From NCBI RefSeq assembly GCF_965200585.1, contig NZ_OZ241361.1: a DNA stretch of 64,000 nucleotides; one strand, given 5' to 3'. A model generated the notes under the pieces. That model was given only the letters and a program-made list of their open reading frames with translations. It was not told the origin of the DNA and made no database searches. This document shows positions 48,684 through 56,923 of this stretch, piece after piece; the first letter of the stretch is position 1; the number at the start of each line of letters is the position of its first letter. Position numbers and translations under genes: made by a program. This stretch comes from Bacterioplanoides sp965200585. GTDB taxonomy: Bacteria; Pseudomonadota; Gammaproteobacteria; Pseudomonadales; Oceanobacteraceae.

Positions 48684-51665
48684 TTAACGGAAGGTGCTGA
48701 TTAACGTATCAAACACATCCCGTGCCACCTGAATCACCTGGGCACTGGCGTTGTACGCCAATTCAAACTGAATTAATCGTGACGCTTCTTCGTCGAGGTT
48801 AACGCCGGAATTACTGCTCACCGAGTTCTGAGTGTTATTCAGCAGTACATCACTGGAGTCACGGTTAATTTGAGCTCGGCTGGTGAGAGAGCCGATATTT
48901 TCCACCAACCGGGCATACGATTCGGAATAACTGGTATTACCGGAAACAGTATCGGCATTTTGTAATGCGGATAACGCCCCACCATTACGACTGTCGGAGG
49001 TGCCATCTTCGTTAAACTCAATGGTAAATTCATCGCCCGCTTGTGCCAGGCCTTCGATATCAATATCAAAACCAAAGTGAATCGGTTCACCCACCGGGTT
49101 AGCAGGAAACAGGTTATTCCCCGGCGGAGCAATTTCCAGACTGAAGTTCGGGTCAGTGATTACCTTAACCTGTCCACCCATGGCGATTTTTGAAGAACCA
49201 TTCACACCAGTGGCACGCATATCAAGACGATTCTGAAACTGAATATTGCCCTTTTCAGTAATTTCGACATCAATATTACCCGGCAACACCACACCCGATG
49301 CTTCAATTTCTGCACGGATACCGGCCAGCAAAGCTGCACCGTCGTCATAGGTATCGGTCAGTTCAAGATTAAAGCTTCCCTGCCCCGGTACATCAAACTC
49401 GTAGGTAAACGGCCCACCCACTGAAAAGTCATAACCATCAACTTCGTTCAGTAGGGTAAATGGATTTTCGCCGGTGGCCGTGAGGCGAATATCCTCACCA
49501 TTACTAACGGCAAAACCATCACCTAAATCACCGGTGATTTCAAAATCAATATCTTCACCATTGAGCGCAATAACGGTTAACGTGCCACCGTCACTGCGGG
49601 CTACAATACCTAAGTCCTGAAATTCGCGGTTAGCATTAATCCGGTCTGCTAAAAAATTAGGGCTGATTGGTTCTGGTACGGTTGCCGGATAATCCGGATC
49701 GTATTTGGTTTGATTTGGCCCCAGTGTATCCGTCAGATCAACACCGTTCATCGACAACCGCAGAGGTAAAAAGGGATTACTGTCCTGAGTAAAGTTGCTC
49801 AGTTCAACCGTTGTCCGGGCACTGGCTTCAACACCTTCACGCTTACTTAATTCGCTGGCAATTTCACGGGCACTGGCATTTTCACGGGTAATTAATGTGG
49901 GTTGTTCCTGCACAAACCCGGTTGCCGGAACACTATTGGTGATATTAATACGTTCCGGGAAAAAGCCATTCGCGGCATCCACAATCGGCGCCGGTAATGG
50001 TGCCTGAAACACCGTCCGGTTTGGCAACACACCACCAAAACTGGTAAAGGCTGTTTTGCCTTCATCTCCTGGTAAAATGGAATTACTGATGCCTGGGGTA
50101 TAACTCTGATTCATTAACGGCGGAAATAACGGAATCGGATTACCCGGGTCAGTATTATCCAGTACATCGTACGTGGTCGGCGACGTAAAACGAATCAGAA
50201 TGGGTGGATCCAGCTCACCTTCGTTGGCGAGATACGGCGTATCGGCATCAAACACAACCCCTGGGGAAATGGTGGCCGAACCCCGGTTACCAATGGCGGC
50301 ATCGGTTGAAATAGGTGATGCCAGAGCCACTTGTTCTGCCCGGGTTAAATTTACCTCAACCTGAGAAGAGCCCATGCGGGTCGGCATAATCAGGAAATCA
50401 TCGCCATGCTGAAAGCTGCCGCCTTCTAAACGAATTTCAAATCCTTCTATCTCAATGCTTTGTGGGAAAGCACCAGTCAGTGATTGAGTCGTCAGCAGTT
50501 CGTTATCACTCAGGCGGGTAACACGGAATGTCTGGTCATCAGGGCCGGGGAAACTCAGTTGATAATCACTGGTCGTTAACGCATTGGAGTCGGTAATGTG
50601 TACCGTTAACTCCCGATCATCCGGGTCAGCATTACTGGCATTACCAAAGGCACGGGAAGAGACATTAACCGGTGAATTCACGCTTTCAAAAAAGTCTTCG
50701 CCTTTCAGGCCATCGAAATCAATCCCTAAACGATGTTGTTCATTAAAGGTTTGTGTAATCGCCAGTGCAGTCCGCCCCAAACCATTCAATGTTGGGTCCA
50801 GCACTTCACGACGGAAATCCAGTGTGCCACCTAACTGACCGCCAGTAATTTCACGGCTGATATTCTGTACTACTTCACCACGGCGGAAAAAGATATCAAA
50901 CCGCGACGGATCACCTTCGCCGTTACTGGCAAACACTTCGTTATAATCGTTACCAATCACCAGCGCCTGACCATTACCAATAAACACGTTCAGTCCGGCG
51001 TTATCCTGCTGTACCACATTCACTTCAACCAGCTCGGATAATTCTTTCAACAGCTGGGCGCGTTGATCAAGCAGGTCGTTGGGTTCATTACCCTGGGCGC
51101 TGGCCGTGGCAAACTGGATCTGTTCATTCAATTCGGCAACCGCTTCACCAATGGTGGAAATTTGCCCGGCAATGACCTGCATCTGACCATTAATAATCTG
51201 GTTCTGCTCCACCAGACGATCACTGATTGAGGAAAAACGATCCGCCAGCCCCTGAGCTTCTGACAGCAAAACCTCCCGGGCCGGTAACGATGACGGATCA
51301 TCGACTGTTGCCTGTAAAGCACCAAAGAAACGTTCCATGCCTGGCTGCACACCAGTACCCGGATCGGCCAATAAACTGTCTATTTGTCCGGCATTGGCTG
51401 CCAGCGTATCAAACTCATTAAACGTCGAGGTATCACGACGTAACTGTTCATTCAGAAATTCATCATAAACCCGGCGAACTGAGGCAACAGACACACCATT
51501 ACCTACCCAGACACCACCAATAAACTGAGGATTATTTTCAGTGAAGTTGACTTCCTGGCGGCTATATCCCTCGGTGCCGGCGTTGGTAATATTATGGCCG
51601 GTAACGGTTAATGCTGTTTGATGTACCCGTAATCCGGAAATACCAACCTGTAATAAATTTGCCAT
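48684..51665 (-). CDS. flgK: FlgK, hook-associated protein 1 (unusually large)
   Basis: Hook-filament junction protein. The N-terminal MANLLQVGISGLRVHQTALTVTGHNITNAGTEGYSRQEV and the C-terminal SSNSGVNLDEEASRLIQFELAYNASAQVIQVARDVFDTLISTF are standard. At 993 aa it is about 350-450 residues longer than common FlgK proteins. The extra length lies in the central domains (about residues 330-850), which contain repeated beta modules, one with the flagellar IN-motif shape (FLADRINANREFQDLGIVARSDGGTLTVIALNG). The frame is intact. It lies between flgJ and flgL on the same strand. Confidence 0.95.
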   Translation of the reverse strand: MANLLQVGISGLRVHQTALTVTGHNITNAGTEGYSRQEVNFTENNPQFIGGVWVGNGVSVASVRRVYDEFLNEQLRRDTSTFNEFDTLAANAGQIDSLLADPGTGVQPGMERFFGALQATVDDPSSLPAREVLLSEAQGLADRFSSISDRLVEQNQIINGQMQVIAGQISTIGEAVAELNEQIQFATASAQGNEPNDLLDQRAQLLKELSELVEVNVVQQDNAGLNVFIGNGQALVIGNDYNEVFASNGEGDPSRFDIFFRRGEVVQNISREITGGQLGGTLDFRREVLDPTLNGLGRTALAITQTFNEQHRLGIDFDGLKGEDFFESVNSPVNVSSRAFGNASNADPDDRELTVHITDSNALTTSDYQLSFPGPDDQTFRVTRLSDNELLTTQSLTGAFPQSIEIEGFEIRLEGGSFQHGDDFLIMPTRMGSSQVEVNLTRAEQVALASPISTDAAIGNRGSATISPGVVFDADTPYLANEGELDPPILIRFTSPTTYDVLDNTDPGNPIPLFPPLMNQSYTPGISNSILPGDEGKTAFTSFGGVLPNRTVFQAPLPAPIVDAANGFFPERINITNSVPATGFVQEQPTLITRENASAREIASELSKREGVEASARTTVELSNFTQDSNPFLPLRLSMNGVDLTDTLGPNQTKYDPDYPATVPEPISPNFLADRINANREFQDLGIVARSDGGTLTVIALNGEDIDFEITGDLGDGFAVSNGEDIRLTATGENPFTLLNEVDGYDFSVGGPFTYEFDVPGQGSFNLELTDTYDDGAALLAGIRAEIEASGVVLPGNIDVEITEKGNIQFQNRLDMRATGVNGSSKIAMGGQVKVITDPNFSLEIAPPGNNLFPANPVGEPIHFGFDIDIEGLAQAGDEFTIEFNEDGTSDSRNGGALSALQNADTVSGNTSYSESYARLVENIGSLTSRAQINRDSSDVLLNNTQNSVSSNSGVNLDEEASRLIQFELAYNASAQVIQVARDVFDTLISTFR

Positions 51666-51678
51666 GATAATTTCCTGA

Positions 51679-52791
51679 TTATTGCGCCGTCGCCGGTTGC
51701 AGTTTATTTAGCGCCTGCAACAAGGTATCACTGCCGGATACCCGTTTAATTTTTTCGCCATACGCCGGGTCGGTTGCATAACCGGCTTGCTGCAGAGCAT
51801 GGCCATACTGATCACCAGCCAGACCTTTACCAACCGCCTGCTGATAACGCTCACCGGTTTGCAGGAAGCGGGCGTAATCGTTTAAACCGGCCTCAATGGA
51901 TTCATAAGCACGGAAATCCGCCCGCTCATTTACCCGCACACCACTGCGGTATTCATGGGTAACAATATTGACGCGACTGCCCTGCCAGCGCTGGTCAGCC
52001 TTAATACCAAAAAAGTTAAAACTGTTATTGCCTTGTTCATCAGCAATCATATGTTTACCCCAACCGGTTTCTAACGCGGCCTGAGCAACAATGGCTTTGG
52101 GATCAACATTTAACTGCTGACCAACTTGCTGCGCATGAGGATACAAAGCGGCAACAAAATCGGTTGGAGTGGCAAACTGTTGCCCTTTCACGCCTTTGCC
52201 AGACGCTGCGGCATTTACTGTTGGCGTACCGGAGAGTGTTGATGTACCGGACTGCGTTGCTGTATCAGAGTCTGTTGATTGCTGCTCAATCTCGGCCAGT
52301 GCATCATCCACTTTCTCAACCGTGCGCTGCAGGCTGGAATAGTGGCGACGTAATTCCGAATGATTAATTTCAGGACGAGGTTGTGGCTTGCCGTTGGCAT
52401 CGACACCAGAACCCGTGTTGTAGTTGCTTAACATCTGACGATAAATCACGTCCGCCAGTCCGGTGCTCTGAGAAGCAGACAGCGACAAGGTGATCTGATC
52501 GTCGTACATATTTTCGTAAAAATCGGATTCAGAGGAGGAAAACAGCGAGTCTTCTTTAAACACCTGGTTGGCATCACGCATGGACGACAACATCATTTTC
52601 AGGAACATGGATTCAAACTGCTTAGCAACTTCCATTAACGCCGCACTTTTATCCTGCTTGCCCAATTGACGAATGCTTTGTAAGCCATTCACATCGGTAT
52701 AAACATTAGCCGCATCATGTGCGATACGTGGCGTCGCAATCGCGTGGGTGGGAATCCCGGATGGCGCTGAATTGGATTGTTGTAAAAGCAT
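51679..52791 (-). CDS. flgJ: FlgJ, rod-assembly peptidoglycan hydrolase
   Basis: Bifunctional flagellar protein of 370 aa. The N-terminal rod-capping domain contains VAKQFESMFLKMMLSSMRDA (about residues 48-68) and SASQSTGLADVIYRQM. A Gln/Ser/Thr-rich linker follows (about 165-205), then a C-terminal N-acetylglucosaminidase domain with DFVAALYPHAQQVGQQLNVDPKAIVAQAALETGWGKHM, which opens the cell wall for the rod. The ribosome site is GAGGAG. A sigma-54 promoter lies at 52815, so flgJ starts its own unit with flgK and flgL. Confidence 0.97.
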   Translation of the reverse strand: MLLQQSNSAPSGIPTHAIATPRIAHDAANVYTDVNGLQSIRQLGKQDKSAALMEVAKQFESMFLKMMLSSMRDANQVFKEDSLFSSSESDFYENMYDDQITLSLSASQSTGLADVIYRQMLSNYNTGSGVDANGKPQPRPEINHSELRRHYSSLQRTVEKVDDALAEIEQQSTDSDTATQSGTSTLSGTPTVNAAASGKGVKGQQFATPTDFVAALYPHAQQVGQQLNVDPKAIVAQAALETGWGKHMIADEQGNNSFNFFGIKADQRWQGSRVNIVTHEYRSGVRVNERADFRAYESIEAGLNDYARFLQTGERYQQAVGKGLAGDQYGHALQQAGYATDPAYGEKIKRVSGSDTLLQALNKLQPATAQ

Positions 52792-52814
52792 AATTATCTC
52801 CTCTACAACGGAAT

Positions 52815-52832
52815 ATGCAGGATGTTTGCCAA
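52815..52832 (-). promoter_or_regulatory. Sigma-54 promoter of flgJKL
   Basis: The minus strand reads TTGGCAAACATCCTGCAT: GG and GC separated by exactly 10 bp, close to the TGGCAC-N5-TTGC consensus. It is 24 bp upstream of the flgJ ATG. Confidence 0.75.
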
Positions 52833-52861
52833 CTATGATTTATATGTAAACCAGCAAAAAA

Positions 52862-52891
52862 ATACCCACACCAGCAAGCTGGTGTGGGTAT
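52862..52891 (-). terminator. Terminator of the flgFGHI operon
   Basis: A 14-bp perfect stem (52862-52875 with 52878-52891) is followed on the minus strand by seven T's. It lies 47 bp after the small coiled-coil gene. Confidence 0.85.
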
Positions 52892-52937
52892 CTATTTTGT
52901 TAGGAAGTGCTGTTATTAAAAGATGGGTTATTCGGTG

Positions 52938-53240
52938 TTACTGCCCGGCAATTTTAGCGTACTGACTAAGATTACGCTGGCCACGCATTTGCCGCCCAAT
53001 GTCTTTTTGCTCTTGCTCCAGTTCGTTCAGCAGTGTTTGTTCAACGCTTAATAATTCTTCCAGGAATTTTTGCTGCTCATTGGTCAGGCTGATCAGATCA
53101 TTCATTTCGCTGAACCACTCCTGCAGTAACCGGTTACGCTCATCAATCAGTTCACTGACACCTTCGCGAACGCCCTGGCGCACCAGCGTCTGAATTTCCA
53201 GCGACTGATTTTTGATCCGGGCAAATTTATCAGGATTCAT
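52938..53240 (-). CDS. Small coiled-coil flagellar-operon protein, FliT/FlgN-like in size and shape
   Basis: Protein of 100 aa, almost entirely helical and charged, with EVFSE-type heptads: RNRLLQEWFSEMNDLISLTNEQQKFLEELLSVEQTLLNELEQEQKD. I cannot assign a named family with confidence; the size, helical content and place in a flagellar operon resemble FliT/FlgN-type export chaperones. The start overlaps the flgI stop by 4 bp (ATGA), so it is translationally coupled to flgI, and it is the last gene before the operon terminator. In enterobacteria, flgJ sits at this point instead. Confidence 0.65.
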   Translation of the reverse strand: MNPDKFARIKNQSLEIQTLVRQGVREGVSELIDERNRLLQEWFSEMNDLISLTNEQQKFLEELLSVEQTLLNELEQEQKDIGRQMRGQRNLSQYAKIAGQ

Positions 53241-54337
53241 ATCACAATTAACTCCGCTTTTAACGCACCGGCTTGTTTCATGGCTTCCAGAATTGCCATT
53301 AAATCACCGGGCGCTGCGCCAATTTCATTGACGGCTTTCACAATATTATCGAGCGAAACACCCGGGCCAAATTTAAACATCCGGCTGTCGCCACCATCAT
53401 CAATATTAATATTGGTTTCCGGTACAACGACGGTATCACCATCAGCCAGCGCATTGGGTTGTTCAACATTAAAATCTTCAGTAATAGTGACTACCAGATT
53501 ACCGTGAGTAACGGCGACCGGTTCAATCATCACATTCTGTCCCATCACAATAGTGCCGGTACGGGAATTAATAATGATCTTCGCTCGTTCACGACCGGTT
53601 TCAATTTCGAGGTTTTCAATAATGGATAAATAACTGACACGTTGAGTCGTATCCCGTGGCGCACTGACACGCACCGAGGTTGCATCAATCGCTTCTGCCG
53701 TACCCGGCCCTAATAAATCATTAATTTTATCGACCATGGAGCGGGCCGTGGTGAAGTCCGCCTGATCAAGGTTAAAAATCAGGCTGTCGCCCCGGGCAAA
53801 GTTGCTGGGTACCGCACGTTCAACCATAGCACCATTCGGAATACGGCCAACACTGGGAACATTGACGGTAATACTAGAGCCATCATTACCTTCAGCGCCA
53901 AAACCACCCACAATTAAATTGCCCTGAGCCACGGCATAAACGTTACCGTCTGCGCCTTTCAGCGGAGTAAAAACCAGAGCACCACCACGCAGACTTTGTG
54001 CATCCCCCAGAGAAGAAACCGTCACATCAATACGCTGGCCGGGTTTAGCAAAAGCGGGTAACTCGGCAGTGATGGTGACAGCGGCGACGTTACGCACCCG
54101 CGGATCAACGCCCGGCGGCAATGTGATGCCAAACTCGGTGATCATATTACGGAAGGTTTGTGTGGTGAACGGGCTACGATCACCGGTACCATCCAATCCC
54201 ACCACCAGACCATAGCCCACCAGCTGGTTACTGCGCACGCCGGAGATACTGCTGATATCTTTAATACGTTCGGCCTGAGCCCAGAATGCAGTAAACAGGG
54301 TGGCAAACAGGGTCGTGAGTAAGAGTAAATTTTTCAT
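53237..54337 (-). CDS. flgI: FlgI, flagellar P-ring protein
   Basis: Periplasmic P-ring subunit of 366 aa that forms the bushing round the rod in the peptidoglycan layer. The Sec signal peptide covers about residues 1-22 (ending WAQA). The mature start RIKDISSISGVRSNQLVGYGLVVGLDGTGDRSPFT is diagnostic, as are VRNVAAVTITAELPAFAKPGQRIDV, ARIIINSRTGTIVMG and the C-terminal GAAPGDLMAILEAMKQAGALKAELIVI. It lies 26 bp after flgH and overlaps the following small gene. Confidence 0.97.
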   Translation of the reverse strand: MKNLLLLTTLFATLFTAFWAQAERIKDISSISGVRSNQLVGYGLVVGLDGTGDRSPFTTQTFRNMITEFGITLPPGVDPRVRNVAAVTITAELPAFAKPGQRIDVTVSSLGDAQSLRGGALVFTPLKGADGNVYAVAQGNLIVGGFGAEGNDGSSITVNVPSVGRIPNGAMVERAVPSNFARGDSLIFNLDQADFTTARSMVDKINDLLGPGTAEAIDATSVRVSAPRDTTQRVSYLSIIENLEIETGRERAKIIINSRTGTIVMGQNVMIEPVAVTHGNLVVTITEDFNVEQPNALADGDTVVVPETNINIDDGGDSRMFKFGPGVSLDNIVKAVNEIGAAPGDLMAILEAMKQAGALKAELIVI

Positions 54338-54363
54338 GCTGCTAACCTCAGCCTAAACGGCCG

Positions 54364-55044
54364 TTAAAAAGGCCACCACGGCGAATTAAGAATACGATCG
54401 CCCAAACCCGGTTTGGTTGAATTATTCAGCGTACCACGACCACCAAATGAAATTCTCGCATCCGCCACTTTGCTGGACGACACCATATTATCCGGCGAAA
54501 TATCTTGCGGGCGAATCATGCCGGTAATGCGGATATATTCGTCGCCTTCACTCAGAGTTAACCATTTTTCACCGCGAATTTTCAGAATGCCATTGGGCAT
54601 AATATCGGCAACCGACACGCTGATTTGCCCGGTTAAACTGTTGGAGCGATCGGCCTCACCGGTGCCGGTAAATTCTTTTTCGCTGTCATAGTCGGTGGAT
54701 AAACTGACATTACGCCATCCGGGTACCATGCCAGCAATGGTGGTTGGGGTAATCACCGCACTGGAGTCTTTTTCCATGACGGTTTCGGCGGATTTACTGG
54801 AACGATAACTTTCATCAAATTCAACCGTAATAATGTCACCCACACGCCGGGCTTGTTGATCGGTAAAAAAGCCATTGGTATACCCCGGATTAAATAACGA
54901 ACCACTAACACTCGGCGGCGGCTGCAGGCTCTGTGCTGAAACCGGAGCAAATTTCGGATCATCCGGGTAAACATCCGGCTCAAAAGGAACGGATGTACAT
55001 GCCGTCATGACAGAAATTGATGATAATGCGATAAGCTTTTTCAT
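54364..55044 (-). CDS. flgH: FlgH, flagellar L-ring lipoprotein
   Basis: Outer-membrane L-ring lipoprotein of 226 aa. The signal peptide ends at the lipobox VMTAC (about residue 16). Family segments are GSLFNPGYTNGFFTDQQARRVGDIITVEFDES, GTGEADRSNSLTGQISVSVADIMPNGILKIRGEKWL, and the C-terminal SKVADARISFGGRGTLNNSTKPGLGDRILNSPWWPF. It is 9 bp from flgG. Confidence 0.97.
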   Translation of the reverse strand: MKKLIALSSISVMTACTSVPFEPDVYPDDPKFAPVSAQSLQPPPSVSGSLFNPGYTNGFFTDQQARRVGDIITVEFDESYRSSKSAETVMEKDSSAVITPTTIAGMVPGWRNVSLSTDYDSEKEFTGTGEADRSNSLTGQISVSVADIMPNGILKIRGEKWLTLSEGDEYIRITGMIRPQDISPDNMVSSSKVADARISFGGRGTLNNSTKPGLGDRILNSPWWPF

Positions 55045-55052
55045 AAATCCCC

Positions 55053-55838
55053 CTACACGTTCTGCGCCAGGAACTGCAGCATGCCATCAGCTGCAGATAC
55101 AACTTTGGAATTCATTTCATAGGAGCGTTGGACGGTGATCATTTTCACCAACTCTTCCACCACTTCCACATTGGATTTTTCCAGTGCGCCTTGTTCAATA
55201 CTGCCAAAACCATCTTCTGCCGGCGTACCATTCTGCGGTGCGCCGCTGGAAGCGGTTTCCAGGAAAATATTACCGCCGGTTGATTCCAGACCCGCCGGAT
55301 TAATAAAGTCTGTGGTTTCAATTTGCCCCAGCTGCTGAGGGTTTGGATCACCGTTAATGGTGATTTGAACAATACCGTCTTTACTGACGGTAATATTATT
55401 GGCCTGTTCCGGAATCGTAATTTGTGGCTCTAATGGGTAGCCATTTACATTCACAATGGTGCCTTCATCATTGATATGAAAGGTACCGTCGCGGGTGTAA
55501 CCAATATTGCCGTCAGGCAGCGTAATCTGAAAAAAGCCACGACCATTAACCGCTAAATCCAGTGCCTGGTCGGTTAATTCCAGAGAACCTGTGGTAAAGA
55601 TTTTTTGTGTGCCCGCAGTTCGGACACCGGTACCCACCTGCAAACCCGAAGGCAAACGGCTATCAGCCGATGAGTTGGCACCTGGCTGACGCTGAATCTG
55701 ATACAACAGATCTTCAAATACCGGACGATCTTTTTTAAATCCAGTGGTGGCAACGTTGGCCAGGTTATTGGAAACCGTTGACAGCGCCAGATCCTGAGCC
55801 TCAAGGCCGGTTTTGCTTACCCACAATGCTGGTAACAT
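55053..55838 (-). CDS. flgG: FlgG, distal rod protein
   Basis: Distal rod subunit of 261 aa, the standard length, exported through the flagellar type III apparatus. The N-terminus MLPALWVSKTGLEAQDLALSTVSNNLANVATTGFKKDRPVFEDLLYQ and the C-terminal GALEKSNVEVVEELVKMITVQRSYEMNSKVVSAADGMLQFL match the family closely. Most FlgG proteins start M-x-x-A-L-W-x-A-K-T, so this start is right. It lies 27 bp after flgF. Confidence 0.97.
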   Translation of the reverse strand: MLPALWVSKTGLEAQDLALSTVSNNLANVATTGFKKDRPVFEDLLYQIQRQPGANSSADSRLPSGLQVGTGVRTAGTQKIFTTGSLELTDQALDLAVNGRGFFQITLPDGNIGYTRDGTFHINDEGTIVNVNGYPLEPQITIPEQANNITVSKDGIVQITINGDPNPQQLGQIETTDFINPAGLESTGGNIFLETASSGAPQNGTPAEDGFGSIEQGALEKSNVEVVEELVKMITVQRSYEMNSKVVSAADGMLQFLAQNV

Positions 55839-55865
55839 AATTTATTCCTCTCGTTCAGGCGCGGA

Positions 55866-56612
55866 TCATTGCGCGGATAAAATCTGAGTAGCCGCCTGAT
55901 CATTCTCATCGGCTTTTTTCATCATTTTGACCTGCATTTCATACTGACGATTAATCGCAATCAGGTCGGTTAATTCTTTAACGGCGTTGACGTTACTGCC
56001 TTCAATAAAGCCATTCACCAGGGTGATATTCGGATCGATGGGTGCTTGCTGTACCGCCGGATCACGGAAGCGGAATAAACCGTCTTCACCTTTTTCCAGC
56101 AAAGCCGGATCCGGGTTCACTAATTTCAGTTGTACCGGTTCTGCTACTGCCGTTGGTGCTTCACCACGTGGCTGAACGGTGACAATGCCTGCGCGGCTGA
56201 TTTCAATTTTTTCAAACTCCGGTAATGTCACCGGGCCACCATCACCCAGCAGCTGCAGACCATTGCCGTTTAATAAACGTCCATTGGGATCAACACTTAA
56301 ATCCCCGGCACGGGTATACGCTTCTTCGCCATTCGGGCCTTGTACTGCAAACCAACCTGCCCCTTCGATGGTAACATCCATACGGCGGCCGGTTTCGATC
56401 AGAGGCCCCTGGCGAAAATCACTCGCCGGGCGCTCAACCATGGCATACGCCCGGGTTGGGAAGTGTTCGCCAAATACACCCATCGCGCGGCTCTGAGCAT
56501 AATCAGCACGGAAGCCAGTGGTGTTAACGTTGGCTAGGTTATTGGCACGTGCACTTTGGTTCAGGGTATTTTGTTTCGCACCTGACATAGCGATGTAAAG
56601 AGCACGATCCAT
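55866..56612 (-). CDS. flgF: FlgF, proximal rod protein
   Basis: Rod subunit of 248 aa. N-terminal MDRALYIAMSGAKQNTLNQSARANNLANVNTTGFRADYAQSRAM and C-terminal GFIEGSNVNAVKELTDLIAINRQYEMQVKMMKKADENDQAATQIL identify it. It is first in the flgF-flgG-flgH-flgI-orf operon, with a sigma-54 promoter 43 bp upstream and a 311-bp gap after flgE. Confidence 0.97.
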   Translation of the reverse strand: MDRALYIAMSGAKQNTLNQSARANNLANVNTTGFRADYAQSRAMGVFGEHFPTRAYAMVERPASDFRQGPLIETGRRMDVTIEGAGWFAVQGPNGEEAYTRAGDLSVDPNGRLLNGNGLQLLGDGGPVTLPEFEKIEISRAGIVTVQPRGEAPTAVAEPVQLKLVNPDPALLEKGEDGLFRFRDPAVQQAPIDPNITLVNGFIEGSNVNAVKELTDLIAINRQYEMQVKMMKKADENDQAATQILSAQ

Positions 56613-56654
56613 AACAAAACCTCAAAAACGGTGATTGGTATTCTGATAGGGATA

Positions 56655-56672
56655 ATGCAGCGTACGTGCCAA
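56655..56672 (-). promoter_or_regulatory. Sigma-54 promoter of flgFGHI
   Basis: The minus strand reads TTGGCACGTACGCTGCAT: GG-N10-GC with a perfect TGGCACG -24 element. It lies 43 bp upstream of the flgF ATG. Confidence 0.8.
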
Positions 56673-56796
56673 CTAGGTTTTTTCTTTATATTTCAAAGAT
56701 TTAAGGTAAAAAGGAAGGATTTTTGACGGGAATTGCGGCAACTGTTCCGTCAAAGCAACGGAAGGGAGTTGCCGCTTGATATGTGCGGTAGCTTTG

Positions 56797-56899
56797 ACAA
56801 TAAGGGAATAGCTTGAAAACAGCAGCAGGAGCTGCGTGCCCATCACCGAGCCATGGATGGCGATTGTGATGGGTGTGACTCAAGCTATTTCCTTGTTGT
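56797..56899. repeat. 103-bp nested palindromic element after flgE
   Basis: 20-bp arms (56797-56816 and 56880-56899) match in 18 positions. The centre holds CCCATCAC...GTGATGGG (56839-56846 and 56866-56873) enclosing CCATGGATGG. It may serve as the 3' structure of the flgBCDE transcript, or be a REP-like/MITE copy. Confidence 0.55.
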
Positions 56900-56923
56900 T
56901 ATCAATGGAAGTTATTCAATCAA

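Larger units (their letters stand above)
56613..56923. other. Intergenic region between flgE and flgF
   Basis: A 311-bp stretch with no gene. It holds the flgF sigma-54 promoter at 56655, an imperfect hairpin (56735-56743 with 56767-56775, inner TTCCGT/ACGGAA) that may terminate flgBCDE, and an inverted-end element at 56797-56899. Confidence 0.6.
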
